Positions 10,001 to 17,710 of a stretch of DNA of 64,000 nucleotides are shown here, in pieces. The DNA lies in assembly GCA_024232965.1 (NCBI GenBank), contig JACKQF010000008.1, forward strand, positions 124,001-188,000, given 5' to 3'. Every line of letters starts with the position of its first letter. Position 1 is the stretch's first letter. The notes below the pieces were generated by a model that saw only the letters and a program-made list of their open reading frames with translations, made no database searches and was not told the DNA's origin. The stretch comes from Verrucomicrobiaceae bacterium (GTDB lineage: Bacteria; Verrucomicrobiota; Verrucomicrobiia; Verrucomicrobiales; Verrucomicrobiaceae). The position numbers and the translations under genes were made by a program.

Positions 10001-10918
10001 GATCGGCAGACCGGTGTACTCCGGTGGTCTTATCTTCACATCGGCACGCTCAAGTTCAGGAAAGACAAAAGTCGTCAGCTTAAAATCGTCAGACTGCGCA
10101 CCCTCTGCCTCCACCCGGTAGTAACCGTCCTTTTCAACCCGAGATATCAGGCCACCCATCACCTGCTGATCCACCGTTAGCCGCATCGCGATGCGCCCGA
10201 TCTCTTTCTTGTCTGCGTCTGTCCACACCAGCGCCGCATCCGCAGGCAGGGACGGTTCAGCGCGAACCTCCACCACCAAACGACTCCCACGCTCCACTTC
10301 AGCATCGCCAGGACTAACCGTCAACGTGATGCCTCCAAGATTTGTTTTTGCCACGGGCTCACTGCTGTGCACCACGTCTTTTCGCACCGACTCGCGTCCG
10401 GCATACATTCGGAACATCAACACACTCTGCCCCCCGATGAACAAGATGAGCCCCAAGACCATCCACCTCGTCAAACCACGCAATTCCCGGCCCACCACGC
10501 TCTCCGCAAAATCATGCCTAGCCGCAGCGGTCGCAGCCTGCCCCAAGACCAAACGTTGCAAAAACCCCGGCTCAGCAAAACCATCCGCGCGCCGCGACTC
10601 ACTGATCTCCACCGCCGTCAGCAGCACTGAATCCATCTCGGGATGATTCGCCTCCACGCGACGTGCCAGCTCCATGTCCGACCATTGCTGACGCCGCGAA
10701 TACCACGCCGTCAAGGCCCAACCAACCGCCAGCAAACCCAATAGACCCAGCGACCACACGCGCTCATGGGATCGCAGCCAATCCATCTGCCAGACTGCCA
10801 GCGCCGTCAGTGCCGCGCCAACAAACATCACGAAGCACCAGCCGCGCAGGCTTCGCACGCGCTGCAAAGTGCTGCGCAAGATGCCCAGCTTTCGTTTCAG
10901 AATCACACTCTCCATCAT
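7010..10918 (-). CDS. Giant DUF4175-like membrane protein with coiled coil and Gly/Lys/Gln-rich tail
   Basis: The 1302-residue protein has N-terminal transmembrane helices (about 26-43, 56-72 and 150-170), then beta-rich periplasmic domains up to about residue 560. A long charged coiled coil covers about 650-960 (heptads rich in Glu, Gln, Lys, Arg). A low-complexity stretch at about 985-1190 is built on GKGQGKG/GEGQGKG units and ends in a Gly/Ser patch. A conserved C-terminal domain of about 110 residues follows (FFEEGAEVVDQSPLTGAGYNEW...). The architecture resembles DUF4175 proteins found in MoxR/VWA operons. It sits between the BatA-like and VWA/GATase-like genes. The repeats probably make a flexible envelope tether; the function is unknown. 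Confidence 0.75.
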   Translation of the reverse strand: MMESVILKRKLGILRSTLQRVRSLRGWCFVMFVGAALTALAVWQMDWLRSHERVWSLGLLGLLAVGWALTAWYSRRQQWSDMELARRVEANHPEMDSVLLTAVEISESRRADGFAEPGFLQRLVLGQAATAAARHDFAESVVGRELRGLTRWMVLGLILFIGGQSVLMFRMYAGRESVRKDVVHSSEPVAKTNLGGITLTVSPGDAEVERGSRLVVEVRAEPSLPADAALVWTDADKKEIGRIAMRLTVDQQVMGGLISRVEKDGYYRVEAEGAQSDDFKLTTFVFPELERADVKIRPPEYTGLPIREIKNTLKVSAQEGSDLAFTFKINKPVAAAELFGEDKTIITLTPTAADPAALTGDFKAVTSQRYRLHLVDDRDRANKQPPWIKVTVLSNELARIEMTFPKKDVQVSALQELPVEAKVWDDIGVTKSGITFNLGEEERDMPLPLPTSAPQKKTEVKTVFKLEPEKVEPNQLVSYYVWAEDKGPKGEVRRAMSDMFFAEIRSFEDIFREKEGSPPEPGSPEEEGDAAKLVELQKDVVNANWRIVRDVSGGKEMERAVPDAEVVRQSEDIALNKVKEAMEKAEDADVKKAMTEAWKAMRDALETLQKTVDEKSRTALNQSLAHEQSALRWLYQAQTREHQVSKAKPSSKGKPKQSNQDQIQALELKQDDQRYEEEKKATEEQSAEQQENLQVLNRLKELARRQEALAKKMQELRDQIEKAKTEEQRQELANQLERLQQEQEQLLRDVDDLRERMEQPDNAANMAEAKEQLDDVRDKVEEAAEKLKEEKLADAANSATRAQRELEKAQEDFRQKTSRKFADDMKQLRTAAREAAEEQKKISEALEGQKTPDSDATDTSPDLQKMLAGSDTSRKMQAQTQRLEDLLNNMRRISEEAEGNEPRLSRSLYEAVRGAETGGLQENLREAQMQSRYGERAAAQEAERKVAVSVDQLKERVEKAADSVLGSESEALRMARKELDDLLKGVREEVEKAGGESEPGKGTQVAKNDPKTAQPGQSGEGEKADPSKKAQAKGDQPGEGEGEPSDQAKGKGKGQGKGQEVAEKGEGQGAGESSPDGKGKGKGEEQSTAAAEGGEGQGKGESKGEGKGQGKGDAKDPRQQMAEGQGEGQGSGQGQPGGQPQPGGQPKAGKRGSGGGGFAGGSNAGGDDRRRGAPVGGALFFEEGAEVVDQSPLTGAGYNEWSDRLRNVEELLQDPSLRNDAAKVLDNARAMRMEHKSNNEAPQAEHLQARIVAPLVELRDRVAEELARRDAANPLAPVDRDPVPPAFRDLVRRYYTELGGGK

Positions 10919-10940
10919 AGCATTGTGTCCTTCCTCATTT

Positions 10941-13034
10941 TCATGTGGTTGTCACCGGGGTTCTCCGACCTGCCACCCAAGTTTCCGCCACCAGCACCGC
11001 CAGTAGCCCGATCAAAATCCACCACCACACGCGCTGCTGCGCTTCCTGCTCCGTCGCAGCCAATCGCTGACTTTCCTCCGCCCCCACCGGCAACGACTCC
11101 TGCGCCGCAGCACCCACCATCGGCACACCCGCGTCCCGCAGTCGAGCATCTTCCAGGGGCATCACGCGACCTTCCTCGGGCGGCAAATTCACAGCGTGCA
11201 CATGCTCCGCGCCATCCGCAGACCGCACTTTGTAAAAGCCGATCTGTTCCGTCACCACACTGCCATCCGCAGCAGGCACCACGGTCGCCCCATCCGGTGC
11301 CACCACCGCAGTGACCGCCGTTTTCCCCAATGGCAATGCATCCCCGACCACCAATCGTTGCTGCTCCTGATGCGCATAACCCGCCGCCTCAAGCCAGCCA
11401 AAAACCAGCGGCACAAATTTGGTCGAAAGCGCCAACTGGCTATCACGCGGATGCCAGCCCGCCGTCAGCACCAGCAGAGTCCCATTGCCAATCGATGCCG
11501 CCACCATCGCTGGATCCTGATTGTCAAAACTGGCCAGCACCTCGGGAGCAGAGCCCTCCCCTTTGTCCGACCACTTCATGGCGCGATGATGCCAGAACCG
11601 CACCTTTGTCAGATCCCGCAATCGAGCATCATCAAAGGGATGCAGCAGCGGATGCTGCGCATTCAGTTCACCCAGCAGCCGATAGTCATCGGACTCAGCA
11701 GCCTCCGTTAACACCACATCGCCACGCGGCCAGAGGGCGGGAAAAGCAGCGCTACTCTTGGCATCATCCATCACCCAGACCAGCAGCCCCCCCTTAGAAA
11801 TCCACGCCTTCACATCCGCCGCATTCACTTTGGCAGCGCTGCTGTTTGGCACAAAGGCCACCTGAACTCCCGCCAGCGAACTGGCATCCAGCGACTCAGT
11901 CACGATCAACTCAGGCGTCAGACTCGGTGTCGGCTGCAAGACTCTGGAGAGGAAAAACAGCGGCGACGCAGCCTCATCGCGGGTCTTTGCCTCGCCCACA
12001 TACGTCAGGCGCACGTTCAACGGTTGCGGAGGCGCGACGAAGACACGGTTGTCAAAATCCCAAGTGTCGCCCGATAACACCAGCACTCCAGGCCCGTCCG
12101 TTTCGGCTCGGGCTGCCACCGCCATCACTCGACTAGTCCCAGCGGGCAAATAGCCTTGGCTGAGTTCATTGGGACGCGACTGCCAGTGCAACGCCAGATC
12201 CGTCACGCTGGACCCGCGAGCATTCGACACCCGCACCCGATCCCCCCGTTTCAGCACCACCTTGGTCGCTGCCTCATCGTCCACATTTTCATCGACGGTA
12301 GCAGCCAACTGAACCGAGAAATTGTTCAAGTCTGGCGCTTCAATGCGGCGAAACTCAACCGTCAGTTCCCGAGGCCAGACTGCCGTCGAAAGCTCCTCAA
12401 GCGATGCCCCTTCCTGCAAGTCCGAGATCACGACCAGGCGAGTCGCACGCTTACCACCACCCGCGAGGCTATCGCGAGCCCCCGCCCAACTAACAGCCTC
12501 CATCATCGCCGTACCAAGCTTCGTGCCCGACCACCCCGGCTTCACCGCAGTGAGGCGCTGACTGACACCCGCCGCACGTGCCGACACAGCGCGCTGATCT
12601 TCGTCAAAGCTCCACAACATCTGCACGGATCGGTCGAAAACACCCACCGCTACCTGATCCACCGCCGCCGCATCCGCCACAATTTTGCGAGCAACCGCCA
12701 CCGCCCGATCCCACATATCACCGCGTCGCATGGAGGCGCTTGAGTCCACCAAGACAATCCATCGCGATCCATCTGCCTTGGGCATTGCCGACGCACTGCT
12801 CCACCAAGGGCGGGCGAACATTCCCGCCAGCAACAAGATCGCCAAACACCGCAGCGCCAGCAGCAGCCAATTCTCAATGCGCCGATTCCTCACCGGCAAA
12901 CGCTCACTGGCATCGAGGAACATCAGCGAGCTAAACTCCACTCGATCCTGCGGTGGACGCCGCCGCAGATGCAAGAGGATCGGCGCGATCACCGCCCCCG
13001 CGCCGAGCAGATAAAGAGGAAACAGCCAAGTCAT
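10941..13034 (-). CDS. BatA-type protein with VWA domain
   Basis: The 697-residue protein opens with the BatA N-terminal membrane region (MTWLFPLYLLGAGAVIAPIL, LHLRRRPPQ, second helix about 58-78). A VWA domain follows at about 90-260 with an intact MIDAS start VLVDSSASMRRGD and LVVISDLQEG. A GATase-like middle region (VAFVPNSSAAK, GGLLVWVMDD) and a C-terminal helix (WWWILIGLLAVLVAETWV) complete it. BatA-type proteins are substrates or partners of MoxR AAA+ ATPases in envelope-stress or aerotolerance operons. It overlaps the DUF58 stop by 4 bp (ATGA), so the genes are probably translationally coupled. Confidence 0.85.
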   Translation of the reverse strand: MTWLFPLYLLGAGAVIAPILLHLRRRPPQDRVEFSSLMFLDASERLPVRNRRIENWLLLALRCLAILLLAGMFARPWWSSASAMPKADGSRWIVLVDSSASMRRGDMWDRAVAVARKIVADAAAVDQVAVGVFDRSVQMLWSFDEDQRAVSARAAGVSQRLTAVKPGWSGTKLGTAMMEAVSWAGARDSLAGGGKRATRLVVISDLQEGASLEELSTAVWPRELTVEFRRIEAPDLNNFSVQLAATVDENVDDEAATKVVLKRGDRVRVSNARGSSVTDLALHWQSRPNELSQGYLPAGTSRVMAVAARAETDGPGVLVLSGDTWDFDNRVFVAPPQPLNVRLTYVGEAKTRDEAASPLFFLSRVLQPTPSLTPELIVTESLDASSLAGVQVAFVPNSSAAKVNAADVKAWISKGGLLVWVMDDAKSSAAFPALWPRGDVVLTEAAESDDYRLLGELNAQHPLLHPFDDARLRDLTKVRFWHHRAMKWSDKGEGSAPEVLASFDNQDPAMVAASIGNGTLLVLTAGWHPRDSQLALSTKFVPLVFGWLEAAGYAHQEQQRLVVGDALPLGKTAVTAVVAPDGATVVPAADGSVVTEQIGFYKVRSADGAEHVHAVNLPPEEGRVMPLEDARLRDAGVPMVGAAAQESLPVGAEESQRLAATEQEAQQRVWWWILIGLLAVLVAETWVAGRRTPVTTT

Positions 13035-13948
13035 GCCGCCGCCCCCTTTCCGCGCTGGCGCACACCTTGCTTGGCACGATTTGAGACAAACTCATACAGC
13101 GCAAGTTCCAGCGGGCGATCCGTTGGGCACCAATGATACTCCATCCCCAAACGCTCGCAGGTATTCTTCACCAGCGCCTGATGCGCTGCCATATTCTTCA
13201 GGTAGTTTTCTTTGGCGCTCGCAGGATCGACAAAGATCTCGCGCCCAGTTTCAGCATCACGAAAGTGTGCTGCCTTCTCAAAAGTAAAATCAATCTCCGC
13301 CCGATCCTGTAGGTGAAACAAAACCACGTCATGCCCGACCGCGCCCAGCAGACCCAGTTGTGCCTCCAGACGATCCACCGGCGCTAGCACGTCCGTGATC
13401 ACGCAGATCATCCCACGCTTTCGCAGGAGCCCTGCCATCTGACTGATCGACATCTCCAAGGATGTACCCGAGCCGCGCATCGGCTTTTCCAGCTCCATCA
13501 TCACCCGACGCAGATGCCCTGGGCGATTTCGCGCTGGCACGTGGTCCTGCACCCCTTCCGCAAAAGTCGTCACCCCCACGGCATCGCCCTGCTTCATCAA
13601 AAAGGAACAAAGCGTCGCCGCTAACGTCGCCGCATATTCCGCCTTGCTAAACCCGCCTGAACCGAACTGCATCGACTTCGATTGATCCACGACCAACTGA
13701 CAGCGCAAGTTCGTTTCATCTTCAAACTTCTTGATGTAATAGCGGTCGCTCCGCCCCGCCACTTTCCAATCGATGTAGCGTGGATCATCGCCAGGCACAT
13801 ACGACCGATATTCACTGAACTCGACCGAGAACCCATGATAAGGACTGCGATGCAGGCCACGCCACATGCCCTCGACGACCACCTTCGCTCGCAATTCAAG
13901 CGAACGAATGCGCATCAGCGCGGCGGGATCTGTGAGGAGCGGAGCCAT
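13031..13948 (-). CDS. DUF58 domain protein
   Basis: The 305-residue soluble protein carries the DUF58 signature GDDPRYIDWKVAGRSDRYYIKKF at about residues 53-76 (the conserved P-R-x-I-D-W-x-x-x-A-R type motif). It is followed by a VWA-like Rossmann region (CQLVVDQSKSMQFG, MICVITDVLAP). DUF58 proteins are regularly encoded between a MoxR ATPase and BatA/VWA proteins, and are thought to link the ATPase to the VWA partners. The order here is the same, with 19 bp to the MoxR gene. Confidence 0.9.
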   Translation of the reverse strand: MAPLLTDPAALMRIRSLELRAKVVVEGMWRGLHRSPYHGFSVEFSEYRSYVPGDDPRYIDWKVAGRSDRYYIKKFEDETNLRCQLVVDQSKSMQFGSGGFSKAEYAATLAATLCSFLMKQGDAVGVTTFAEGVQDHVPARNRPGHLRRVMMELEKPMRGSGTSLEMSISQMAGLLRKRGMICVITDVLAPVDRLEAQLGLLGAVGHDVVLFHLQDRAEIDFTFEKAAHFRDAETGREIFVDPASAKENYLKNMAAHQALVKNTCERLGMEYHWCPTDRPLELALYEFVSNRAKQGVRQRGKGAAA

Positions 13949-13967
13949 TTCAGCAATCAGTATTCAT

Positions 13968-14984
13968 TCAAGATTCCGCCAACAAACGCTCGATCACCTT
14001 ACCCACCGTCACGCCTTCGGCTTCGGCACGGTAATTCACCAGAATACGGTGACGCAACACCGGCGCAGCGAGAGCTTTGACATCGTCAAGGGTCACATGC
14101 GCACGACCACTCAGCAGCGCGCGCGTCTTTGCACCCAAAACCAAAAACTGACTCGCCCGAGTTCCTGCACCCCAGCTCACCCAATCGTTCACGAACTGGG
14201 GAGCCTCGGGACGACCTGGGCGAGACCGCGCAGCCAAACGCACTGCAAAGCGCGCCACATCCTCTGCCACAGGAACGCGACGCACCACATCATGAAAAAT
14301 CTTCAAATCTTCGCCTGTGAACAACCGCCGCACTGGCTCAGAAGTCCCTCCCGTGGTACGCATCGCCACCGCGACCTCGTCATCTTCGTTCAAGTAGTCG
14401 ATCACGATGTTCAGCATGAAGCGATCCAGCTGAGCCTCCGGCAGCGGATAGGTACCCTCCATCTCAATCGGATTCTGCGTTGCCAAGACAAAGAAGGGCT
14501 CTTCAAGCGTCAGGCTCTTGCCAGCGACGGTGACCTGATGCTCTTGCATTGCCTCCAGCAGCGCTGCCTGCGTCTTGGGCGGCGTACGATTCACCTCGTC
14601 CGCCAGGATCATGTTCGCAAAGATGGGACCTCTTTTGAAGACCAACTCACGACCATTGTCCGTATCCTCCAACAACTCCGTGCCGGTGATATCCGAAGGC
14701 ATCAGGTCGGGAGTGAACTGGATGCGCTGAAAGCTCAGATCGAACACATCTGCCACCGTCTTCACCAGCAAGGTCTTGGCCAAACCCGGTGCGCCCGTGA
14801 TCAAGCAATGACCGCCGCACAGCAGCGCGATAAGCATCTCCTCCACCACCGCACGCTGTCCGACGATGACCTTGCCGACCTCCGCCAGAATCGTCTCACG
14901 AGCCTGCATCAGAGTTTCCACTGCCCGTTTTTCGCGCTCCTGCTCAGAGATGCCCGCCGTGTCGTTGTCTGTTGGATCAGTCAT
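13968..14984 (-). CDS. moxR: MoxR-family AAA+ ATPase
   Basis: The 338-residue protein is full length for MoxR. It has Walker A GAPGLAKT near residue 64, Walker B MILADEVNRTPPKTQ near 125, sensor 1 in VLATQNPIEMEGTYPLPEAQ at about 165-184, and an arginine-finger-type 'PEAQLDRF' block. The C-terminal lid contains RILVNYRAEAEGVTV. MoxR ATPases remodel VWA-domain partners, and the next genes downstream are DUF58 and VWA proteins, which supports a MoxR-VWA chaperone system. It begins the conserved core of the operon, 56 bp after the DUF4159 gene. Confidence 0.93.
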   Translation of the reverse strand: MTDPTDNDTAGISEQEREKRAVETLMQARETILAEVGKVIVGQRAVVEEMLIALLCGGHCLITGAPGLAKTLLVKTVADVFDLSFQRIQFTPDLMPSDITGTELLEDTDNGRELVFKRGPIFANMILADEVNRTPPKTQAALLEAMQEHQVTVAGKSLTLEEPFFVLATQNPIEMEGTYPLPEAQLDRFMLNIVIDYLNEDDEVAVAMRTTGGTSEPVRRLFTGEDLKIFHDVVRRVPVAEDVARFAVRLAARSRPGRPEAPQFVNDWVSWGAGTRASQFLVLGAKTRALLSGRAHVTLDDVKALAAPVLRHRILVNYRAEAEGVTVGKVIERLLAES

Positions 14985-15040
14985 GAAATGGATAGTGGGG
15001 ATAGAATGCTAGAGCGCCGGATAGGTCGCACAAAAATCGG

Positions 15041-15949
15041 TCAGTGAGTCAGCGCGTAAAAGATGATGTTGATGCCCAATGGGTAAGCGTATTTTTCTGA
15101 AAACTCGCGGAAGTACCAAGGGTCCGTGCCCTCCTCCTCCCAGCCGTCGCCGAGGTCAGTGTTGTGACAGATGATCATCATCATACGGCGCTTGTCGTCA
15201 AAGACGCCCTTGTAGTGCACGGTCTCCGCGTCCGGTTTGTCCCACTCATACGTGATCCCCTGCGACCGCCCCTGCAGCGCATGCCCCACACTAGGAATCT
15301 GCGGCTTCACCTTCAGGGGAAACACAGCGTGGAAGATCTCGTGCTCCAGCGGCAATTCCTCAGGTTCACGATCAGGAAAGATCATCTTGAGGCACTGGTA
15401 AAAATTTGCCCATTCCTCCGACCCCCAAAAGTCGTCCACCATCATGAAACCACCATTGAGCATGTAATTGCGCAGCACTTCCGCCTCCGGTTCGGACAAG
15501 TTCATCGATCCGACCTCAATCATGTACACGAACGGGTAGTGACGCAGTTGCTCCGTATCGATATCCACGATCGCCCCCTTTGGATTTACCTGGAGAGAGG
15601 TCAGTTGCTGCAGACGCAGCGCGAAATTCATGTCCGAGTCAGGATAGTCCGTCAACCAACGGCCAAAGTGACTCCGGCCAAATCGGGAGCGACTGCTGGA
15701 GTTGTAGCGGAGCCGCGCAAAGGTAAAATTATCGTCCGGAGCTTCCTTGCTCATCTTCCACGTCGGAAAATCCAGGTAGCGACCATCCCGCCATTCACGG
15801 GGATCTTCCGGCATCGACCCGTCTTTAATGCCAAAGTTCGTCGGCTGCCCACCTTCCTCTTCCTTGTCATCGGCCCCGATCAATACCCCCACCGCCAGCA
15901 TCACAGCCAGCGCACTCAACCACCGCAAGAAGGATTGTTGGGAGATCAT
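15041..15949 (-). CDS. Secreted DUF4159 domain protein
   Basis: The start at 15949 gives a 302-residue protein with a clear signal peptide (MISQQSFLRWLSALAVMLAVGVLIG) preceded by a purine-rich AAAGAAAGG ribosome site; a longer open frame extends upstream but encodes no recognisable sequence. DUF4159 hallmarks are visible: FTFARLRYNSSSRSRFG, LTDYPDSDMNFALRLQQL, FVYMIEVGSMNLSEPE, LNGGFMMVDDFWGSEEW, and ICHNTDLGDGWEEEG. DUF4159 has a GATase-like fold and is commonly encoded beside MoxR, BatA and VWA genes. It leads the minus-strand operon. Its function is unknown. Confidence 0.85.
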   Translation of the reverse strand: MISQQSFLRWLSALAVMLAVGVLIGADDKEEEGGQPTNFGIKDGSMPEDPREWRDGRYLDFPTWKMSKEAPDDNFTFARLRYNSSSRSRFGRSHFGRWLTDYPDSDMNFALRLQQLTSLQVNPKGAIVDIDTEQLRHYPFVYMIEVGSMNLSEPEAEVLRNYMLNGGFMMVDDFWGSEEWANFYQCLKMIFPDREPEELPLEHEIFHAVFPLKVKPQIPSVGHALQGRSQGITYEWDKPDAETVHYKGVFDDKRRMMMIICHNTDLGDGWEEEGTDPWYFREFSEKYAYPLGINIIFYALTH

Positions 15950-16130
15950 GAAGCCTTTCTTTGAATTATTTTGCAGCTCATCCTGATGGATCGACCTCCA
16001 CCATGCAAGAAAGACGCCACAATTCTGACAGATCAAACGCCTGAACCCCATGTTTTGTTGCGGTTCAAGGCAGTGACCGCAGTTTTCCGTCTTGTTTAGT
16101 CCACGTGCCTTCGCCATAATCCGCTCAGCC

Positions 16131-17123
16131 ATGAAGCTCCTCCAACGTCTTCCCCTCGTCGCCCTAGCCCTCGCCGCGCCAGTTTGCGCCGAAGACCTGC
16201 CCACTTTTTCTGGCAGCATCGAGCGCCTCAATCCCGAGCTAGACGCCCTGATCGCCCCATCCATAAAGATTGAAGTGCTAGCCACAGGCTTCAATTGGTC
16301 GGAAGGCCCCACCTGGCACGACGGGCAGCTCAAGTTTTCTGACGTACCCGAAAACACCGTCTTTGCCTGGAAAGAAGGCGACACCGCAGCCGCCACCTTC
16401 CTCAAACCCAGCGGCAATGACGGCACCGACACCAGCGGCCAGGGCTCCAACGGCCTGACCACCGACGCCAAGGGCCAGCTCATCCTCTGCCAGCACGGCG
16501 CGCGTCGCATTGCCCGCCTGGAAAAAGACGGCACCTTCACCACCATCGCAGATCGTTACGAAGGCAAGCGCTTCAACAGCCCCAACGACCTCGTCATCGC
16601 CAAGGACGGCAGCATCTTTTTCACCGACCCACCGTACGGCATGAAGGGCAATGCTGCCGCTCGAGAAATCGACTTCAACGGTGTCTATCGCATCGCACCT
16701 GATGGCAAGGTCAGTCTCGTGGTTCAGGATCTGACCTTCCCCAACGGCATCGCTATCAATCCAGATGGCAGCATCCTCTACGTCGCCGTCTCTGATCCCG
16801 ACGCTCCGCGCATCATGGCCTACGACCTTCAGCCAGATGGCAGCGTCAAACACCCGCGAACCCTATTCGACGCGACTCCGCTGAAGAGCCCGGATCGCAA
16901 AGGCAGTTGCGACGGTATGAAAGTCGATACGCAGGGGAACCTCTGGCTCACCGGCCCCGGCGGCGTCCTGATCGTCACCAAAGAAGGCAAACACCTCGGC
17001 ACCATCCTCACCGGCCAAGCCACCGGAAACTGCGCCTGGGGTGGTGAAGAGCTCGATACCCTTTACATCACCGCCGATATGTTTCTCCTGCGAGTGAAAA
17101 CGCTGGCGAATGGCGTCAAGTAG
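16131..17123 (+). CDS. Exported SMP-30/gluconolactonase-like protein
   Basis: The start at 16131 is chosen because it gives a clean signal peptide (MKLLQRLPLVALALAAPVCA). The 330-residue protein is a six-bladed SMP-30/gluconolactonase/LRE-type propeller. Metal- and substrate-site motifs are present: FNWSEGPTWHDGQLKFSD, KRFNSPNDLVIAKDGSIFFTD (with the metal-ligand Asn and Asp), FPNGIAINPDG and CDGMKVDTQGNLW. Family members hydrolyse lactones such as gluconolactone in the presence of a divalent metal. This one is exported and monocistronic by context. The exact lactone is not readable. Confidence 0.9.
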   Translation: MKLLQRLPLVALALAAPVCAEDLPTFSGSIERLNPELDALIAPSIKIEVLATGFNWSEGPTWHDGQLKFSDVPENTVFAWKEGDTAAATFLKPSGNDGTDTSGQGSNGLTTDAKGQLILCQHGARRIARLEKDGTFTTIADRYEGKRFNSPNDLVIAKDGSIFFTDPPYGMKGNAAAREIDFNGVYRIAPDGKVSLVVQDLTFPNGIAINPDGSILYVAVSDPDAPRIMAYDLQPDGSVKHPRTLFDATPLKSPDRKGSCDGMKVDTQGNLWLTGPGGVLIVTKEGKHLGTILTGQATGNCAWGGEELDTLYITADMFLLRVKTLANGVK

Positions 17124-17162
17124 CCCGCGCTTTCGGCACAAACAAACGCAGCTTTCAAGGAA

Positions 17163-17181
17163 GGGCGGTTTTCAACCGCCC
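17163..17181 (+). terminator. 8-bp hairpin downstream of the SMP-30 gene
   Basis: GGGCGGTT-TTC-AACCGCCC is a perfect 8-bp stem with a 3-nt loop, 40 bp past the stop codon. There is no clear T-run after it, so termination would be imperfect. The remaining 403-bp gap (17124-17526) has no convincing gene; a palindrome lies near its right end. Confidence 0.45.
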
Positions 17182-17466
17182 AATGCCCTTTGCAATCGCG
17201 TCGCCGAAACGATGTGAATGTCGGCAGGGTAGGACGCTGTGCCCACACTGCGCCAGTGATTGGTCAGCGAAGGGGCCGCTGAGGATGCAGCCCAACGCAC
17301 CGGCCTGCCCCGTCTATTTTTCCTCTCCAGTCTCCGGCTCAATAAGGACTTTCCGCCCGACGCTGCCCGTCTCCTCTTATTCGCGAAAACCGTTCTCCGC
17401 CCCCAAAGTCCGAATCAAATCGGGAACTGACTTGTTGCCTCGTCCACTTTGCGCTTGCCAATTTAC

Positions 17467-17479
17467 CACTAATTTAGTG
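17467..17479. promoter_or_regulatory. 13-bp palindrome upstream of the 57-residue membrane protein gene
   Basis: CACTAA-T-TTAGTG is a perfect inverted repeat in an AT-rich stretch, 48 bp before the start codon at 17527. Position and symmetry suit a dimeric regulator site, but no regulator is encoded nearby. Confidence 0.3.
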
Positions 17480-17526
17480 CAATCCTGCTCCTTAGTTCAT
17501 TTTTAAAACTTACTACCACAACAATT

Positions 17527-17700
17527 ATGAAAGGCTGGGGCATCACACTGATTATCTTGGGCATTGGGTCGTTCATCCTTCCGGCGATGAACATGCAGTT
17601 CGCCCTGATCAGCATTTTCGGAGAAGGCAACGAGGCTGGCGTTGGCGTTGGCTTCATTGCGATTGGGGCATTGATGGCCTTTGTGGGAAGCCGCCAATAG
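17527..17700 (+). CDS. Small two-helix membrane protein, 57 residues
   Basis: The ATG at 17527 opens a frame ending in TAG at 17700. It encodes two hydrophobic segments: MKGWGITLIILGIGSFILPA (residues 1-20) and VGVGFIAIGALMAFVGS (about 39-55), separated by a polar linker with FGEGNEAG. Ile/Gly/Ala-rich helices and a Trp near the membrane boundary are typical of small inner-membrane proteins of unknown function. It ends 10 bp from the convergent DUF1501 gene. I do not recognise a named family. Confidence 0.6.
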   Translation: MKGWGITLIILGIGSFILPAMNMQFALISIFGEGNEAGVGVGFIAIGALMAFVGSRQ

Positions 17701-17710
17701 CGCGCGCCAC

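Noticed and set aside
13866..15047. Plus-strand frame of 393 codons
   Set aside because: It is antisense to moxR; the encoded text is His/Arg-rich and unlike any protein family, typical of shadow frames in this genome.
16278..16853. Minus-strand frame of 191 codons opposite the SMP-30 gene
   Set aside because: It has low-complexity Val/Asp/Gly text and the plus strand has clear family motifs.
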